From Psococerastis gibbosa (lineage: Eukaryota > Arthropoda > Insecta > Psocodea > Psocidae), in contig OZ020487.1 in NCBI GenBank assembly GCA_963971405.1, forward strand, positions 42,505,039 through 42,569,038: a stretch of DNA of 64,000 bases, in the 5' to 3' direction. The position numbers and the translations under genes are program-made. Positions 1 through 10,142 of this stretch are shown piece by piece (the stretch's first letter is position 1; every line of letters starts with the position of its first letter). The notes beneath the pieces were generated by a model that saw only the letters and a program-made list of their open reading frames with translations, was not told the origin of the DNA and made no database searches.

Positions 1-688
1 TTGAATCCAGATTTTTTTCTATGATGTACTTCTGTTTCATTCAACGGAGAATTTTTTTCTGCTTTTTTTGATACCAAACACTCATTTTTTGATTTTTTTG
101 AGTTACTTCCCTTTGACTTGGAAAACGCGATATACTGTAGGGGGACCGGGGAGTCTCCCACGCGGGAGAAATTTAGTGAAAACAGACCTGAAATAATTGC
201 TAACAAGGGTGCGGGCCGGGGGTCTCCCACGGGTGAAAATTTTTGAAAAATAGGGCTGAAATATTGAGGTTTTACACATTTCGAATGCAATAAATTTAAG
301 GTTTATATATTTTGTTATTAATATAATTGTGAACTAGTGGAGCCCGGAGGTCTCCCTCGGGTGAAAGTTTTTGAAAAATAGGTCTAAAATATTGGGATTC
401 AACGCATTTCGAGAGGATTAAGGTTTATAGCCTAAATGACAGAGAATTAATATATTTAATTGGGAACAGGGGGGCCGAGGGTCTCCCCGGGAGAAAATGT
501 TTAAAAAAATAGGGCTGAAATAGTGGGGGTTTACTTTCAATTTTTACTTTCAATTTCAAAACTTTTAATTTCTAATATTTTTTTATTTTAATACAAAAAT
601 ATCTCATTCTGGGGGGCCAGAATTTTACGCATTTCTGGGGGGGGGCGTCGGCCCGTGCCCCAAGTGCCCATGAGTTAATCCGGCACTG
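1..688 (+). mobile_element. hAT-like element, 3' end (left part lies outside window)
   Basis: The stretch ends in TTAATCCGGCACTG at 675-688. This is the terminal inverted repeat seen at both ends of the complete hAT element at 7328-7918. The 5' end is not in the window, so an 8-bp target duplication cannot be tested. Just inside the end is a G-rich block that reads like the 'gggccc' sub-terminal sequence of the other hAT ends here. Most of the body is a degenerate G-rich tandem repeat. Confidence 0.55.
141..530 (+). repeat. degenerate G-rich tandem repeat, about 129-bp period
   Basis: Four units begin near 141, 211, 341 and 471. Each opens with a G-rich motif (gccGGGGGTCTCCC type) followed by a gggaGAAAATTTTTGAAAAATAGGGCTGAAATA-like A-rich part. 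The spacing is about 70, 129 and 129 bp. A reverse-strand copy of the same unit sits at 9220-9400, and a fragment lies just after the gap (16021-16110). It is non-coding. Confidence 0.7.
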
Positions 689-1476
689 GAACCAGCCGAG
701 TTGGCAAATACACAATGGATGTTCCTGTTATGCCTTCCCAAATCCCGCTTCTCCATGTAAATTTCCTATGCTGCATTTTCCAATCACATGGAACTATTTT
801 GTATGTGTTTGTATACACAAAACTACTGGGGGTTCCAATCATAATTTAATGCATTAAGGTCACAAGTGGTCACTGGTTATTTACTGAGCTGAAATTATCA
901 ATTTTACGAATTCACTGGCCTAATGTCAAAATAACAATTTAATTTTTCTGAATTTTAGTTTAATGTCTACTGTAGTACGGCTGGTGGAACGATTTTAGGC
1001 TCATCATAGAACAAAATCAAATCAACATTAATGTTATAAATAAGCTATTATTACTCCGTTTCTTGAACTATATAAGAAATATGAGAGATATATAAAAATG
1101 TTCCTCTTACTTTACTGTATTATAAAATGGATCAATTTGAAAGTAGACACTTAACTGGAGTCCCGGATTCGTTGTAAATACCTACAACGTCAAGAACTCG
1201 GGTGCGTGGCGTCTATTTTTTATCAAACTTCTTTAACCTGCAATAGAATTTTAATTGTGACTGGTTTACTTCTGCTTCACTTCTGTTGCAATTATACTAA
1301 TTGATTACAGTATTTATTAATATTATGGAGAAGTCTTTTGAAATATTGTATCCATCAGACCAAAAAATCCACTGATACTAACAATTTAAGGAGTCCCGAG
1401 GGGAAGGGGGTGGGGTAGAACTCCAATTTAGCCATTACAGGGGTAAGATCGAGACACTACGTAATGAGGTTTCTTC

Positions 1477-1478
<2 letters not shown>
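689..1478. other. no recognised feature
   Basis: AT-rich single-copy-looking DNA. No open frame, RNA gene or repeat matching the rest of the window was found. Confidence 0.5.
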
Positions 1479-1513
<35 letters not shown>

Positions 1514-1612
1514 GTTAATCACATACCCACGTCTCCGATTACATGGCATGTAGAGACTCGCACAAGGACAAGTATACGCCGAGACCACCTTGCCATCGAA
1601 CTCGCGCTAACA
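1479..1612 (-). mobile_element. SINE family H, internally deleted copy with long poly-A tail
   Basis: On the minus strand this reads from a tRNA-like start (gatggcaaggtggt) through the family-H core (gcgagtctctacatgcc) into a run of about 32 A. The same family occurs at 29590, 42346, 45778, 48183 and 55990. The middle third present in the other copies is missing here. Confidence 0.6.
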
Positions 1613-1848
1613 ATTTAAGTTAACTATGTTTTCGTGTAGTGAATGTACCACAGACCCAGTCTTCCATAAGATCCTTTATGGCTGTGCAGGCATGGTCAAA
1701 TTAGCGGTAACAGCTTAATTGCCCTAAGGTTATTATTAGGGAGATTCATCAACCTATTGAGACGGTGACCAATGTTCGGCTTTTCGAAAAAAAATTCATT
1801 TTCTGTAGAAATGACGCGATATACCAAGTACCTACGATAGTAGCCGAA

Positions 1849-2090
1849 ATCAAGAGAGCCCTCATCAGGAGGCTAGGGCACGTGGAATGAATGCCAGACA
1901 ATAGGGTAACAAGAGCAGTCTTACACAAGGTGCCCCAACGGAGAAGACGAGTGGGACGACCACGGATGCGATGGCTGGACGACGTCGAGGGGGATCTGGC
2001 GACCCTTGGCGTCGATGATCGGCGAAGGACCAAGCAAGCTGGCGCGATGTAGCAGAGCAGGCCAAGGCTCTTCGTAGCGCCATGGAGTAA
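1849..2090 (+). mobile_element. LINE remnant, C-terminal tail of reverse transcriptase ORF
   Basis: Frame +1 from 1849 reads IKRALIRRLGHVE, a stop, then MPDNRVTRAVLHKVP and VGRPRMRWLDDVEGDL. The pattern LGHVERMPDNR...GRPRxRWLDDV is typical of the C-terminal tail of non-LTR retrotransposon ORF2 proteins. Two in-frame stops (near 1888 and 2048) show it is dead. Flanking sequence 1740-1790 (ctattgagacggtgacca) and 2100-2130 recurs without the coding part at 21905-22025. Confidence 0.7.
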
Positions 2091-2437
2091 GTTTACATCT
2101 CATAACTCCCCAAGCCTAAAACCACCCCCAGTTCAGAATATTACTTAATATGTAATATATATATTATATATGTATGCATGTACAGTATATATATGCATAT
2201 CAATTCAAGGGAGCACTGTAACTTCCGCAGATATTATCTGTTTTTGAAGAAACTTGTCACAAAAATGTATTATACAAATGTCTTAATATATAAGTCGTTA
2301 ACCAATTTGATTAAAACCTTATATAATTCATATCTCAGTTTTTATTGGTCGCAGGGGAATGAAATAAAATCTGACCAAAAGCCCGTATTATTATCTAATG
2401 GTATAATGGTAATAACCACTTTTTAAAACAAATCAAT

Positions 2438-2586
2438 GATTTCAAGATGGCGTCTAGTCAAAGTGAAAATAATATGATAGGTACTAGCATTGAATATATA
2501 ACACTAGTGTGTAGATTTCAAGATGGCGTCTAGTCAAAGTGAAAATAATATGATAGGTACTAGCATTGAATATATAACACTAGTGT
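2438..2586. repeat. perfect 73-bp tandem duplication
   Basis: The sequence starting gatttcaagatggcgtctag is present twice at a period of 76 bp (2438 and 2514) without a mismatch. The second copy runs into a perfect palindrome at 2564-2599. Confidence 0.9.
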
Positions 2587-2599
2587 TATATATTCAATG
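2564..2599. repeat. perfect 36-bp palindrome
   Basis: Each half reads cattgaatatataacact. It lies at the junction between the tandem duplication and the left end of element P and could form a cruciform. No function is visible. Confidence 0.85.
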
Positions 2600-2602
2600 A
2601 CC

Positions 2603-3243
2603 CAGGTATTGTCATCCGCCATTTTTTATCCTATATTTTCTATATGGTGTTGTTGTTGTTGTTGTTTCTAACGCCTGCTATCAGCATTTCTGCTTTAAGC
2701 AACCCTGTCAGCCTGGCGGGGGGAGTGAGTCTGTTTGTTAACTTGAGGCACCCAAAGGGCAGACTCTATCACCTCGGGGAAAGGGGAGTTGACTAACAGG
2801 GTGAACCTCCTGATTATAGTGGATTCCGAACCACTTGGGGAACATGGTAAAGTCACACGGTTAGATCGGAGGTGACCAGGACTCGACTTATACTGCCTAA
2901 GCGCGTTATCATGTCCCACCAGGTTCCCCTGCCAACGCTGTACACACTACCAAGTTGCCGCAGTTTGAAACATGCTCTGCTCTAATGGAATCAACATGAT
3001 AAGGCCGTTGGCGTTTTCTATATGGTAAGTATTGTAATTATTTTTAAGAAATGCAAAAGATTGAAAAAAATGAAAACACGTTTTATTATTATTTTTATTA
3101 AACACTACCTAAATTAGTAGGACGTTTCTTAAATAAAAATAAATAAACAACGATAAATTTCTAATAATAAATGGGTAAACTCCCAATGCTTGGCTTATAC
3201 ACCAGACTTATAATGGATAAAAAATGGCGGGTGACAATACCTG
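2603..3243. mobile_element. element P, MITE-like, interrupted by a SINE
   Basis: Inverted ends: CAGGTATTGTCATCCGCCAT on the left (2603) matches, with one mismatch, the reverse complement of the right end (…3243). A second copy without the SINE lies at 26606-26925 and shares the interior (aaatttatcgttgtttattt) in opposite orientation. No coding capacity. The superfamily is unknown. Confidence 0.65.
2648..3013 (-). mobile_element. SINE family C, full length, 5S-rRNA-like head and (AAC)n tail
   Basis: Flanked by a 12-bp direct repeat TTTTCTATATGG (2636-2647 and 3014-3025), which is a target-site duplication. Read on the minus strand it starts CGCCAACGGCCTTATCATG, close to the start of arthropod 5S rRNA (GCCAACGNCCATACCA), and ends in (AAC)n. 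Length 366 bp. Related copies: 5212, 9870, 25543, 26997, 59035 and 61383. No ORF. Derivation of the head from 5S rRNA is an inference from the first ~27 bases. Confidence 0.75.
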
Positions 3244-5086
3244 TCTAATATATAGAGCCCTAGTACTAGTGTAAAAGTTCATAGTCGTCACTGTGGTTCG
3301 AAATATGGAATACAAGAGTGTTTTGTGTGTTGATGTCGTGATGGGGAAAAGAATGAAGTATTTTTCATATTTTTTATTACATACATAGCTTATAGAACAA
3401 TAGGAAAAGCGGAGTCTCAGCTTGCATGGAATCATTGGAATCTCCCTAGATCTGATCGGCCAGAGTCAAAAGGGATTTTTTTTATCTACGATAGCCTAGT
3501 GATAATTAACCATTTTTATCGTATGAGGTTAATCAGCCCAGTGGGGAAATTTGACCCTAGTACAAATAAGGTAAATTCGAATTAATAATAAATAGGCTAT
3601 TTGACAATTTCTGAAAACGTAGGTAGGTAGGTTATTGTAAGAAATACGGTAAGTTGGTTACCGTAGTTATGCACCTCTTAAAATAGACTAATGGTTTTCT
3701 TAAAAAAAATTATGTATTAGGGTGTTATATGGTCTACTTTACCATGTAAAATACAACTTAATGATTAATTATTTAATATATCTTAATACACTTAACCTAC
3801 TTACCGCATTCTTGTATTTGCTCTCTGGTATGGTAACTGAGAATTGGACTAAGTCGCCGTTACAAGTCTTTTATCACTTCAGGGGGCCTTATACCCATCA
3901 GTAGTCTAAAAGACATGTAACTAGCGCTCTGATTGGCTAATAATGACCCACAATTGATGACAGTAGGCCATAGGTACACATGGTACACACGTGTATTACC
4001 TTTAGACCTAGCTGCTCAGAGTGAATCATTGTTATACCATTTAGGACAATTGCGTCAAAAAGAATTTTTTGTATTGTTTATTTGAATTTAGAGGGAAAAC
4101 AGGGAAAAACCTCGGTCACGTGATGCCGACTGTGACGTAATAATTTAGTGAAAGAGCTAAAGTCAGCTGTTTTGACTCAAAACTTTTGAGGTGAGTTATG
4201 ATAGTTCGATAGGCCTACCTACTGACTTCGTTCAATTGTAATGCCTAGCATCCAATGCAACAAGGTAACACAAAATGGTGCAAGGAATATTTTTACAGTG
4301 TTGCACAGGATCAAAACATTCCATGTCCATACTTTTCTCATTTTGCGTGGACTATACCTACCTACTTTGCATGTTGAAACGCACTGCTGACAAAGCCTTT
4401 TTCTTCCCACCTATACAGGTGTATCTTTTTGTTATCTTTCTCCTTGCAACAAAAACACATTTTTCTTTCCAGTGCTTTTATTCAAACATTTTCGGTAGGA
4501 TTTAACAAATTAATGGCTTGGGATACATAATATTGTACAAAGGGGTCAATAGAGACATCATGTAGCTCATTTAATTTGCTAGGCCTAATAAAGTTTGAAT
4601 AAGTACCTTAACCTATGGTACCATAATTCAGTACCTATTTTATACAGACAACAGACAGCAATTAGCTTAACAGATGATTTGTCAATTAGTTTAAGTTACA
4701 TAAATTAGCTAAATCAAATAGATTATTAAATATTCTATAGCCTGAAAAAGTTACAATAGTATAGGTAAACTGCAGTACCTACAGCACTGAATTGACCCTT
4801 ATGGCACAGGCAGAAAAATCAAGGTTTGTTAAGTAAGGTATACTTTGCAACTGTAGGCCTAATAATAATATAAAAAAATAGAGTAATTTTACAATTAATG
4901 ATAAGCCTATAGGATCCTGTGTGATAGAAGCTTTGGTGTAAATCATTTTGTAATAAGATGACTATTGTTCGTGTGACACTTGCACAGTATGCCACAGTCA
5001 ACTTGTGTTTTTTCTGCTGCATAAGCTACTGTAACCTACCTATGTTCTATTGGCGTTTTCATAAAATTCAATTTAATTTTTCGGCA
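3244..5086. other. no gene recognised
   Basis: AT-rich DNA. The only recognisable piece is 3445-3480 (minus), which matches the 3' end of the LINE at 59423 (cctgatcggcca followed by aaagggattttt). Short open frames at 4219-4505 overlap on both strands and look accidental. Confidence 0.4.
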
Positions 5087-5210
5087 GCCTGATCGAGGCG
5101 ATTATAATACCGGTATTTATTTAATCCCCTGGTAATAAAAATGTAAACAAGATAATTTTATAATAGAAAGTGCTATTCAAAATTTGTTTGTTTACAATTA
5201 TACAATCCAC
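5087..5210. mobile_element. MITE family K, truncated copy
   Basis: Starts GCAGCCTGATCGAGGCGATT, as in the complete copy at 5317, but its right end is replaced by a SINE-C fragment. The interior (tgtaaacaagataattttat) is nearly identical to 5317-5470. Confidence 0.65.
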
Positions 5211-5211
5211 T

Positions 5212-5316
5212 ATAATCAGGAGTTCCACCCTGTCAGTTAACTCCCCTTCTCCCCGAGGTGAAGGAGCCTGGCCTTAGGGTGCCTCAAGTTAATAAACAGA
5301 CTCACTCTCCCCACCA
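5212..5316 (+). mobile_element. SINE family C fragment (3' half)
   Basis: Reads atccactataatcaggag through gcctcaagttaataaacaga, the 3' half of family C. It is wedged between two family-K MITE copies, so the block is K-C-K. Confidence 0.7.
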
Positions 5317-5470
5317 GCAGCCTGATCGAGGCGATTATAATACCGGTATTTATTTAATCCCCTGTTAATAAAAATGTAAACAAGATAATTTTATAATGGA
5401 AAGTGCTATTCAAAATTTGTTTGTTTACAATTATAATCCTAGGGTATTTATTTAACCTCGATCAGGCTGC
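5317..5470. mobile_element. MITE family K, complete copy
   Basis: 154 bp with inverted ends GCAGCCTGATCGAGG and CCTCGATCAGGCTGC. The same element sits inside the SINE at 25602-25772. Non-autonomous, no ORF. Target duplication not clear. Confidence 0.75.
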
Positions 5471-5630
5471 TGATACTATATATTGTCCAATATTATAAAA
5501 GAGTAGACTATGGTGCTTAGTATTAACTCTTTCTTGGGGGTTAAAAATGTAAACAAAACAATTTTGAATACCATTTTCCATTCTAAAATTATCTTGTTTT
5601 AATTTTAAATCCCAGGTTAAGAGTGAGAGT

Positions 5631-5970
5631 TGGCAGCCCGAACTTTAATACTTTTTATTTTTTATTTAATTAACTAAGCATGTTATAAAAGATTTGGCTC
5701 ATCAAAGTTGTAGAAGACTACTTCATGCATCGTACAATAAGGTATTTTTAGTTTTCGAAATTATAGTGTTTTTTTTAAATCGATTATACGTGAAAAGTTA
5801 TTGTTTATAAAATATTTGCATGTTTATGACAAAACTACAATTTCGAAAATTAAAAATATCTTATAATATGATGCATGAAGTAGTCTTCTACAACTTTGAT
5901 GAGCCAAATCTTTAATAACATGCTTAGTTAATTAAATAAAAAATAAAATGTATTAAATTTCGGGTTGCCA
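5631..5970. mobile_element. MITE family M with ~100-bp inverted repeats
   Basis: Ends TGGCAGCCCGAA and its near-complement ttcgggttgcca. The arms also share gactacttcatgcatc and aaagatttggctcatcaaag in inverted order. Related, more decayed copies: 31905-32125 and 42515-42800. Confidence 0.75.
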
Positions 5971-6624
5971 ATTTAAAAATAATCGCCATAGCTACCGCTG
6001 TTATATATTGTAATATCGGTATCTATAGTGTAAAACTAGCAATTTTTCACCATAGGCTTATCACCTGCCAATAACCAGTATTGTTGATTCGCAACAATTT
6101 CGTTCATCATATTATGGGGTACCGTAGGGTATTTTATAATTTTAAGTTAAGTAATTTTTTCATGAATTAAATTTGATAATTTAGTAAGTTTCTGTCCCCT
6201 TTAAAGTTAATAGCAAAATTTCTGCACGAAAATTAAAAAAAATCCTTGTACCTACTACCCGACGACAATACGAATTCACTAGGCGACTTATATATACATT
6301 TAATAAATCCAGAAGGGCACATTAAAATAATTTGTCATATTCAGGATAAGAACCATGCGATTAGTAGTTTAATTCCACACTTAATGACAGCAGCTTACAA
6401 TGTGAAAGATAAGAAAGCTTTAGTTCATTAAAAAAAAATAAGCTTCGCCAAATGTCTTCGTATTGTGGTTGGGTACAAGTAGGTAAGAGATAGTCTTGTT
6501 ATACAACTTGAATAGACTTAATACATTTAAAAGACTTACTAATTTTATAGATCTTAACACCTTGCGTATCCAAAATAAATAAAATTTAAAAATTGACAGA
6601 TTTTGGCCAGATCCAGCCGATTCA
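5971..6624. other. no recognised feature
   Basis: AT-rich. A 61-codon open frame at 6246-6431 shows no similarity that I recognise and is probably accidental. Confidence 0.4.
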
Positions 6625-6998
6625 GCAGCCCAATCATAGCGATTTGGGGTTATTGCAATACCGGGGTTTATTTTTACCGCATTATTAAAGTGTCACGGAA
6701 CAGTGTTAAAATATGCGCGGGAAATTCAAATTAATAAATTATTAGAATACAAGAGGATGAGAGCACTGTTTAATAATTGAAGGAATTACTAATAAACTTT
6801 GAAATCTAAAGGTAGAATTTTGAAATATAATAAGAATTTTAATTAATGTTTCTACATGTAAGGGAGAAAAAATTAAAAACTCACCAAAAATATTAATTTA
6901 TCAATTTGAATTTCCCGCACATTTTGCACCCATTTGCTTAGAACAATTGAATAAACCCCGGCATTATTAATAATCTCAAATCGCCATGTTCGGGCTGC
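6625..6998. mobile_element. MITE family L
   Basis: Starts GCAGCCCAATCATAGCGATT and ends with its approximate complement (aatcgccatgttcgggctgc). A second inverted pair lies inside (tgcgcgggaaattcaaatta against atttgaatttcccgcacatt). A related copy is at 52771-53104 and a fragment at 50463-50612. Confidence 0.7.
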
Positions 6999-7327
6999 AG
7001 GGGCGCCCGGTTTCTAAGGGTTCCCATTTAAACAATCCATGAGCACAATTACACAACCAAAATTTCGCAAACAAATAGAACAATCCTATAGGTCTACCCA
7101 ATTTTTTTTACATATCGCATAGCCTAACAAAGAAAAAAAGAACCATGATGTCTCCTATAAGCAAAAAAGAAATTATTTATAGCAATCACGAATGCTGTAC
7201 ACAATAAACGTTGGACGATAAATTTTAATAGTCGACCAATCTCGTCACTGGCCAAATAGCATACAACCAGGAATTAACAGATAGGAAACACAGTGTTTTT
7301 TCTAAGTGTGTAATACGAGTATACAGG

Positions 7328-7918
7328 CAGTGCCGGATCACCAACTAGTCACTAGGCAACTGGCTTAGGCGGGGATTCCACCGACCGGCTAGGGCTAAAT
7401 ACAAAAACGGTGATGTGGTAGCAGACATTCAAGACTTAGGCGGGGTTTCCACTGACCTCGCATTGCAGAATGCAAATGACATTGACGGAAAAGTTTGTTT
7501 TCCTCTATGCCATAGTTAAAATTGATCAATGATCATACAGTAAAATCACAAACAAACTAAAATTAAAAAATGGCGTCATGGGATATGTTAAGTACAAACA
7601 TTTTAATAGATTTCTATAAAAAGAAAATTCTAATTTCCGTCAATGTCATTTGCATTCTGCAATGCGAGGTCGGTGGAATCCCCGCCTAAGGGCCCACAAA
7701 TTTTTGAAAAAAGTTAGTTCATCTATGAGCTCTAAAGTTACAATTTGTCGTTAATAGGCCTATGTGTAAACCGTTAATGCATTAAAATATGATGTGTTTT
7801 GTATTTAGTATTGTGTTAGTCACCTAACCTAGTAAGACTACAGACATAGAGCCCATAAAGGGGGGAGGGGGACCAAATTCATTGCCCAGGGGGCCGAGAG
7901 AAGGTTAATCCGGCACTG
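7328..7918. mobile_element. hAT-type element, complete, non-autonomous
   Basis: Ends CAGTGCCGGATCA and TTAATCCGGCACTG, flanked by a perfect 8-bp direct repeat TATACAGG (7320-7327 and 7919-7926). An 8-bp duplication and CA..TG ends are the hAT signature. 591 bp, no transposase frame. A PIF/Harbinger-like fold-back element is nested inside (7368-7686). Confidence 0.88.
7368..7686. mobile_element. PIF/Harbinger-like fold-back element, nested composite copy lacking its right outer arm
   Basis: Left end GGCGGGGATTCCACCGACCG preceded by TTA; right end GGTGGAATCCCCGCC followed by TAA. A second start of the same type (GGCGGGGTTTCCAC) lies at 7439. Composites with both outer arms are at 20473-20863 and 40530-40913. 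Inside the outer arm is the family core gtggtagcagacattc. Confidence 0.7.
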
Positions 7919-8289
7919 TATACAGGTGTTTAAACAAACAGTGTTCATGTCTTTCAATTCCTAGCCAGAATGCATAAGACCCAATCATTGAAGTACTAGA
8001 GCTTATCGATAAAATTAAATTATCAAGCTGATTTGCTGACGATGCGCAGCTAGAGACAAATCTGCTTGGCGAGACGATTCGCCGTCTTGCATACCCGCGT
8101 TTTCACTAAGACTGAGAATTATCACAAAAAAATGTCAGCTTTATCGAGTATATCAATCACTTCTGTTCATCTTTATTCACTAAAGTCTGCGACGAGCACA
8201 GCGTCGAGTCCTTGCTTAACACGTGACGACCTGAAAAAAAAAAGAAAAAATGGCCAGTTTCAAAATGCTACTTAACGCCTTCTTCCACT

Positions 8290-8500
8290 GATTATCCTTT
8301 AACCGCTGGACCACAAGCCCTTAAGACGACGTCCCGGTTAGGCGTAGATCGTGGGTTCGAATCCCGCTTAACCCAGTTTTTATATTTCCTCTAATTTTGG
8401 TTATTACGTGAGGTTACCTCTTCAACCAAAGTTAATTTAATATCAGTGTCATGTATAGCATATACACGTAATACCATAATTATACCTGTAATACTGTAAT
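8290..8500 (+). mobile_element. tRNA-derived SINE with inverted 5' part
   Basis: Contains a B-box-like T-arm, gtgggttcgaatcccgc, with a pairing stem. Downstream body: tctaattttggttattacgtgag to about 8460. The A-box half (rc: gtggtccagcggttaa) is present but on the opposite strand to the B box, unlike the copy at 9511. Not a functional tRNA gene, because the acceptor stem cannot form. Confidence 0.6.
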
Positions 8501-8645
8501 ATAATGTGTAAATGATGACTATCCTTGGGAATTGTAATGCAGTGGTTTCTTCTGCACCCTTATGCCGTTGATCCTTCTTTTCGTTTCTCCACCCTTCCCA
8601 GGGCAAAGCAGTGCACAGAAAAGAATGTGTTTTCGCTTATCCCGG

Positions 8646-8742
8646 CTCAAATAAATAAATAGTGACTTTATTTTTTTAGCTATCACCCTATATGGCGGAG
8701 TTAGGGCCATATGGCCCTCTCTTACACTCTACTAGGGGTAAT
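8646..8742 (-). mobile_element. SINE family B, 3' part
   Basis: On the minus strand: agtgtaagagagggcc, then taactccgccatat and an (AAAT)n-type tail, as in the full copy at 12489. The tRNA-like head is absent. Confidence 0.65.
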
Positions 8743-9219
8743 AGGTAATAGAAAGAAATATTTCTTTCTTAATCAATCAATACAGTAACTGTACAATTAT
8801 TTACAAATTTTATCGAATTGCTATTACCTTAGAACTACGAGTAAATAAGCACTTACTCACTCACACACACACACACATATAAGCATGGGGTGGTTCATAT
8901 AAATTCTAGTCTTACATTATTTTTGAATTTAGATGCTTGGTCCCCTATCAGTTCAGTGGCCATTGTGTGCTTCAATCGTCACCACGAGGAGGTACATAAG
9001 CCCCCCCCCCCCCCGCAGGATTTCTGGTAACAAAGACGTTATGGAGGCGAAAGGCATAGCATCCACAAAAACGAAAGGGAAATTAATTCTAGGTATGATT
9101 ATTTTACGTGAAAGAAAATCATTAAAAAAAATCTACATATTGACCAAGTACTTTCACAAAAAGTACATTACTCAAAATGCTTATAACCCCAATATTTCAG
9201 ACTTATTTTCTCAAAAATT
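8743..9219. other. short CA microsatellite, otherwise nothing recognised
   Basis: A (CA)n run at about 8862-8876 and a C14 run at 9001-9014. No gene. Confidence 0.5.
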
Positions 9220-9400
9220 TTCAACGGGGCCCCGGGGGAGACCCCCGGGCCCCTTCTCCGTGGTAGGTTTATTCGTCGGTAAAAACTCAATTTTACTGCT
9301 TGAAAAATGCGAAAAACCTCATTAATTTAGCCCTATTTATCAATTTTTTCTCCGAGGGAGACCCCCGGGCCCCCCTTTCTCCTGGGTTTAATATGCCTAA
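9220..9400 (-). repeat. G-rich tandem-repeat family, two reverse-strand units
   Basis: Two units (gagacccccgggccc at about 9237 and 9357) match, in reverse, the 129-bp units at 141-530. Confidence 0.65.
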
Positions 9401-9510
9401 AACGGCAAGGAACTCGTGGGACCCCCCCCCCTGGTATTTGGTCAGTTTACGCCAGTAGTGACGGCCACAAACTATAGTACACCGAAATTGGAGTTGGCCT
9501 ATATAGAAAA

Positions 9511-9700
9511 ACTGGGCTTGGCGGGGTTCGAACCCACAATCTACGCCAAACCGGGGCGTCGTCTTAAACGCTGGACCACAAGTTTTTCTATATTCTCTAA
9601 TTTTGTTTATTACGTGGAGGTTACCTCTTCAGCCAAAGTTAATTTAATGTTAGTGTTATATACATCATATAATACTGCAATATAAACTATAGTACATACC
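9511..9700 (-). mobile_element. tRNA-derived SINE, head in opposite orientation to its body
   Basis: The minus strand of 9511-9580 has an A-box-like gtggtccagcgtttaagacg and a B-box ggttcgaaccccgcc at normal tRNA spacing. The sequence that follows on the plus strand (tctaattttgtttattacgtg…) is the same body that follows the 8290 copy, so the head is inverted between the two copies. Confidence 0.6.
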
Positions 9701-9869
9701 AATATGTAAAGACATGTTCCTTATACATTATTTAGCCTTTTTTATAGCTCTGATACTATCAATATTTCATGTGAAATTGGATTTTACTCAAAACACAGCT
9801 GCATGATGCCATATTGTCTCTTAACTACTACTAGTATAGAAGAATTCTGAATACAGAATACTTCTGTAG

Positions 9870-10142
9870 AGCAGAGCATGTTTAAAACTGCAGCAAACTT
9901 GGTAGTGTACACAGCGTTGACAGGGGAACATGGTGGGACATGATAACGCGCTGAGACTATACCAGTCAGTCTACGTGCGTGTCGAGTCCTGGTCACCTCC
10001 GAATTAATCGTGTGACCTTACCATGTTCTCCATGTGTAATCAGGAGGTCCATCCACCCTGTCAGACAACTCCTCTTTCCCCGATGTGAAAGAGTCTGCTG
10101 CCCTTAGGGTGCCTCAATTTAATAAACAGACTCACTCCCATT
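9870..10142 (+). mobile_element. SINE family C, 5'- and 3'-truncated
   Basis: Begins inside the 5' part (gcagagcatgtttaaaactg), continues through gtcctggtcacctccgaatt and ends in cagactcactccc without the (AAC)n tail. Colinear with 2648-3013 in reverse. Confidence 0.75.

Noticed and set aside
8330-8380. Possible tRNA gene (good T-arm)
   Set aside because: No acceptor stem or correctly oriented D-arm; it is the head of a SINE that recurs at 9511.
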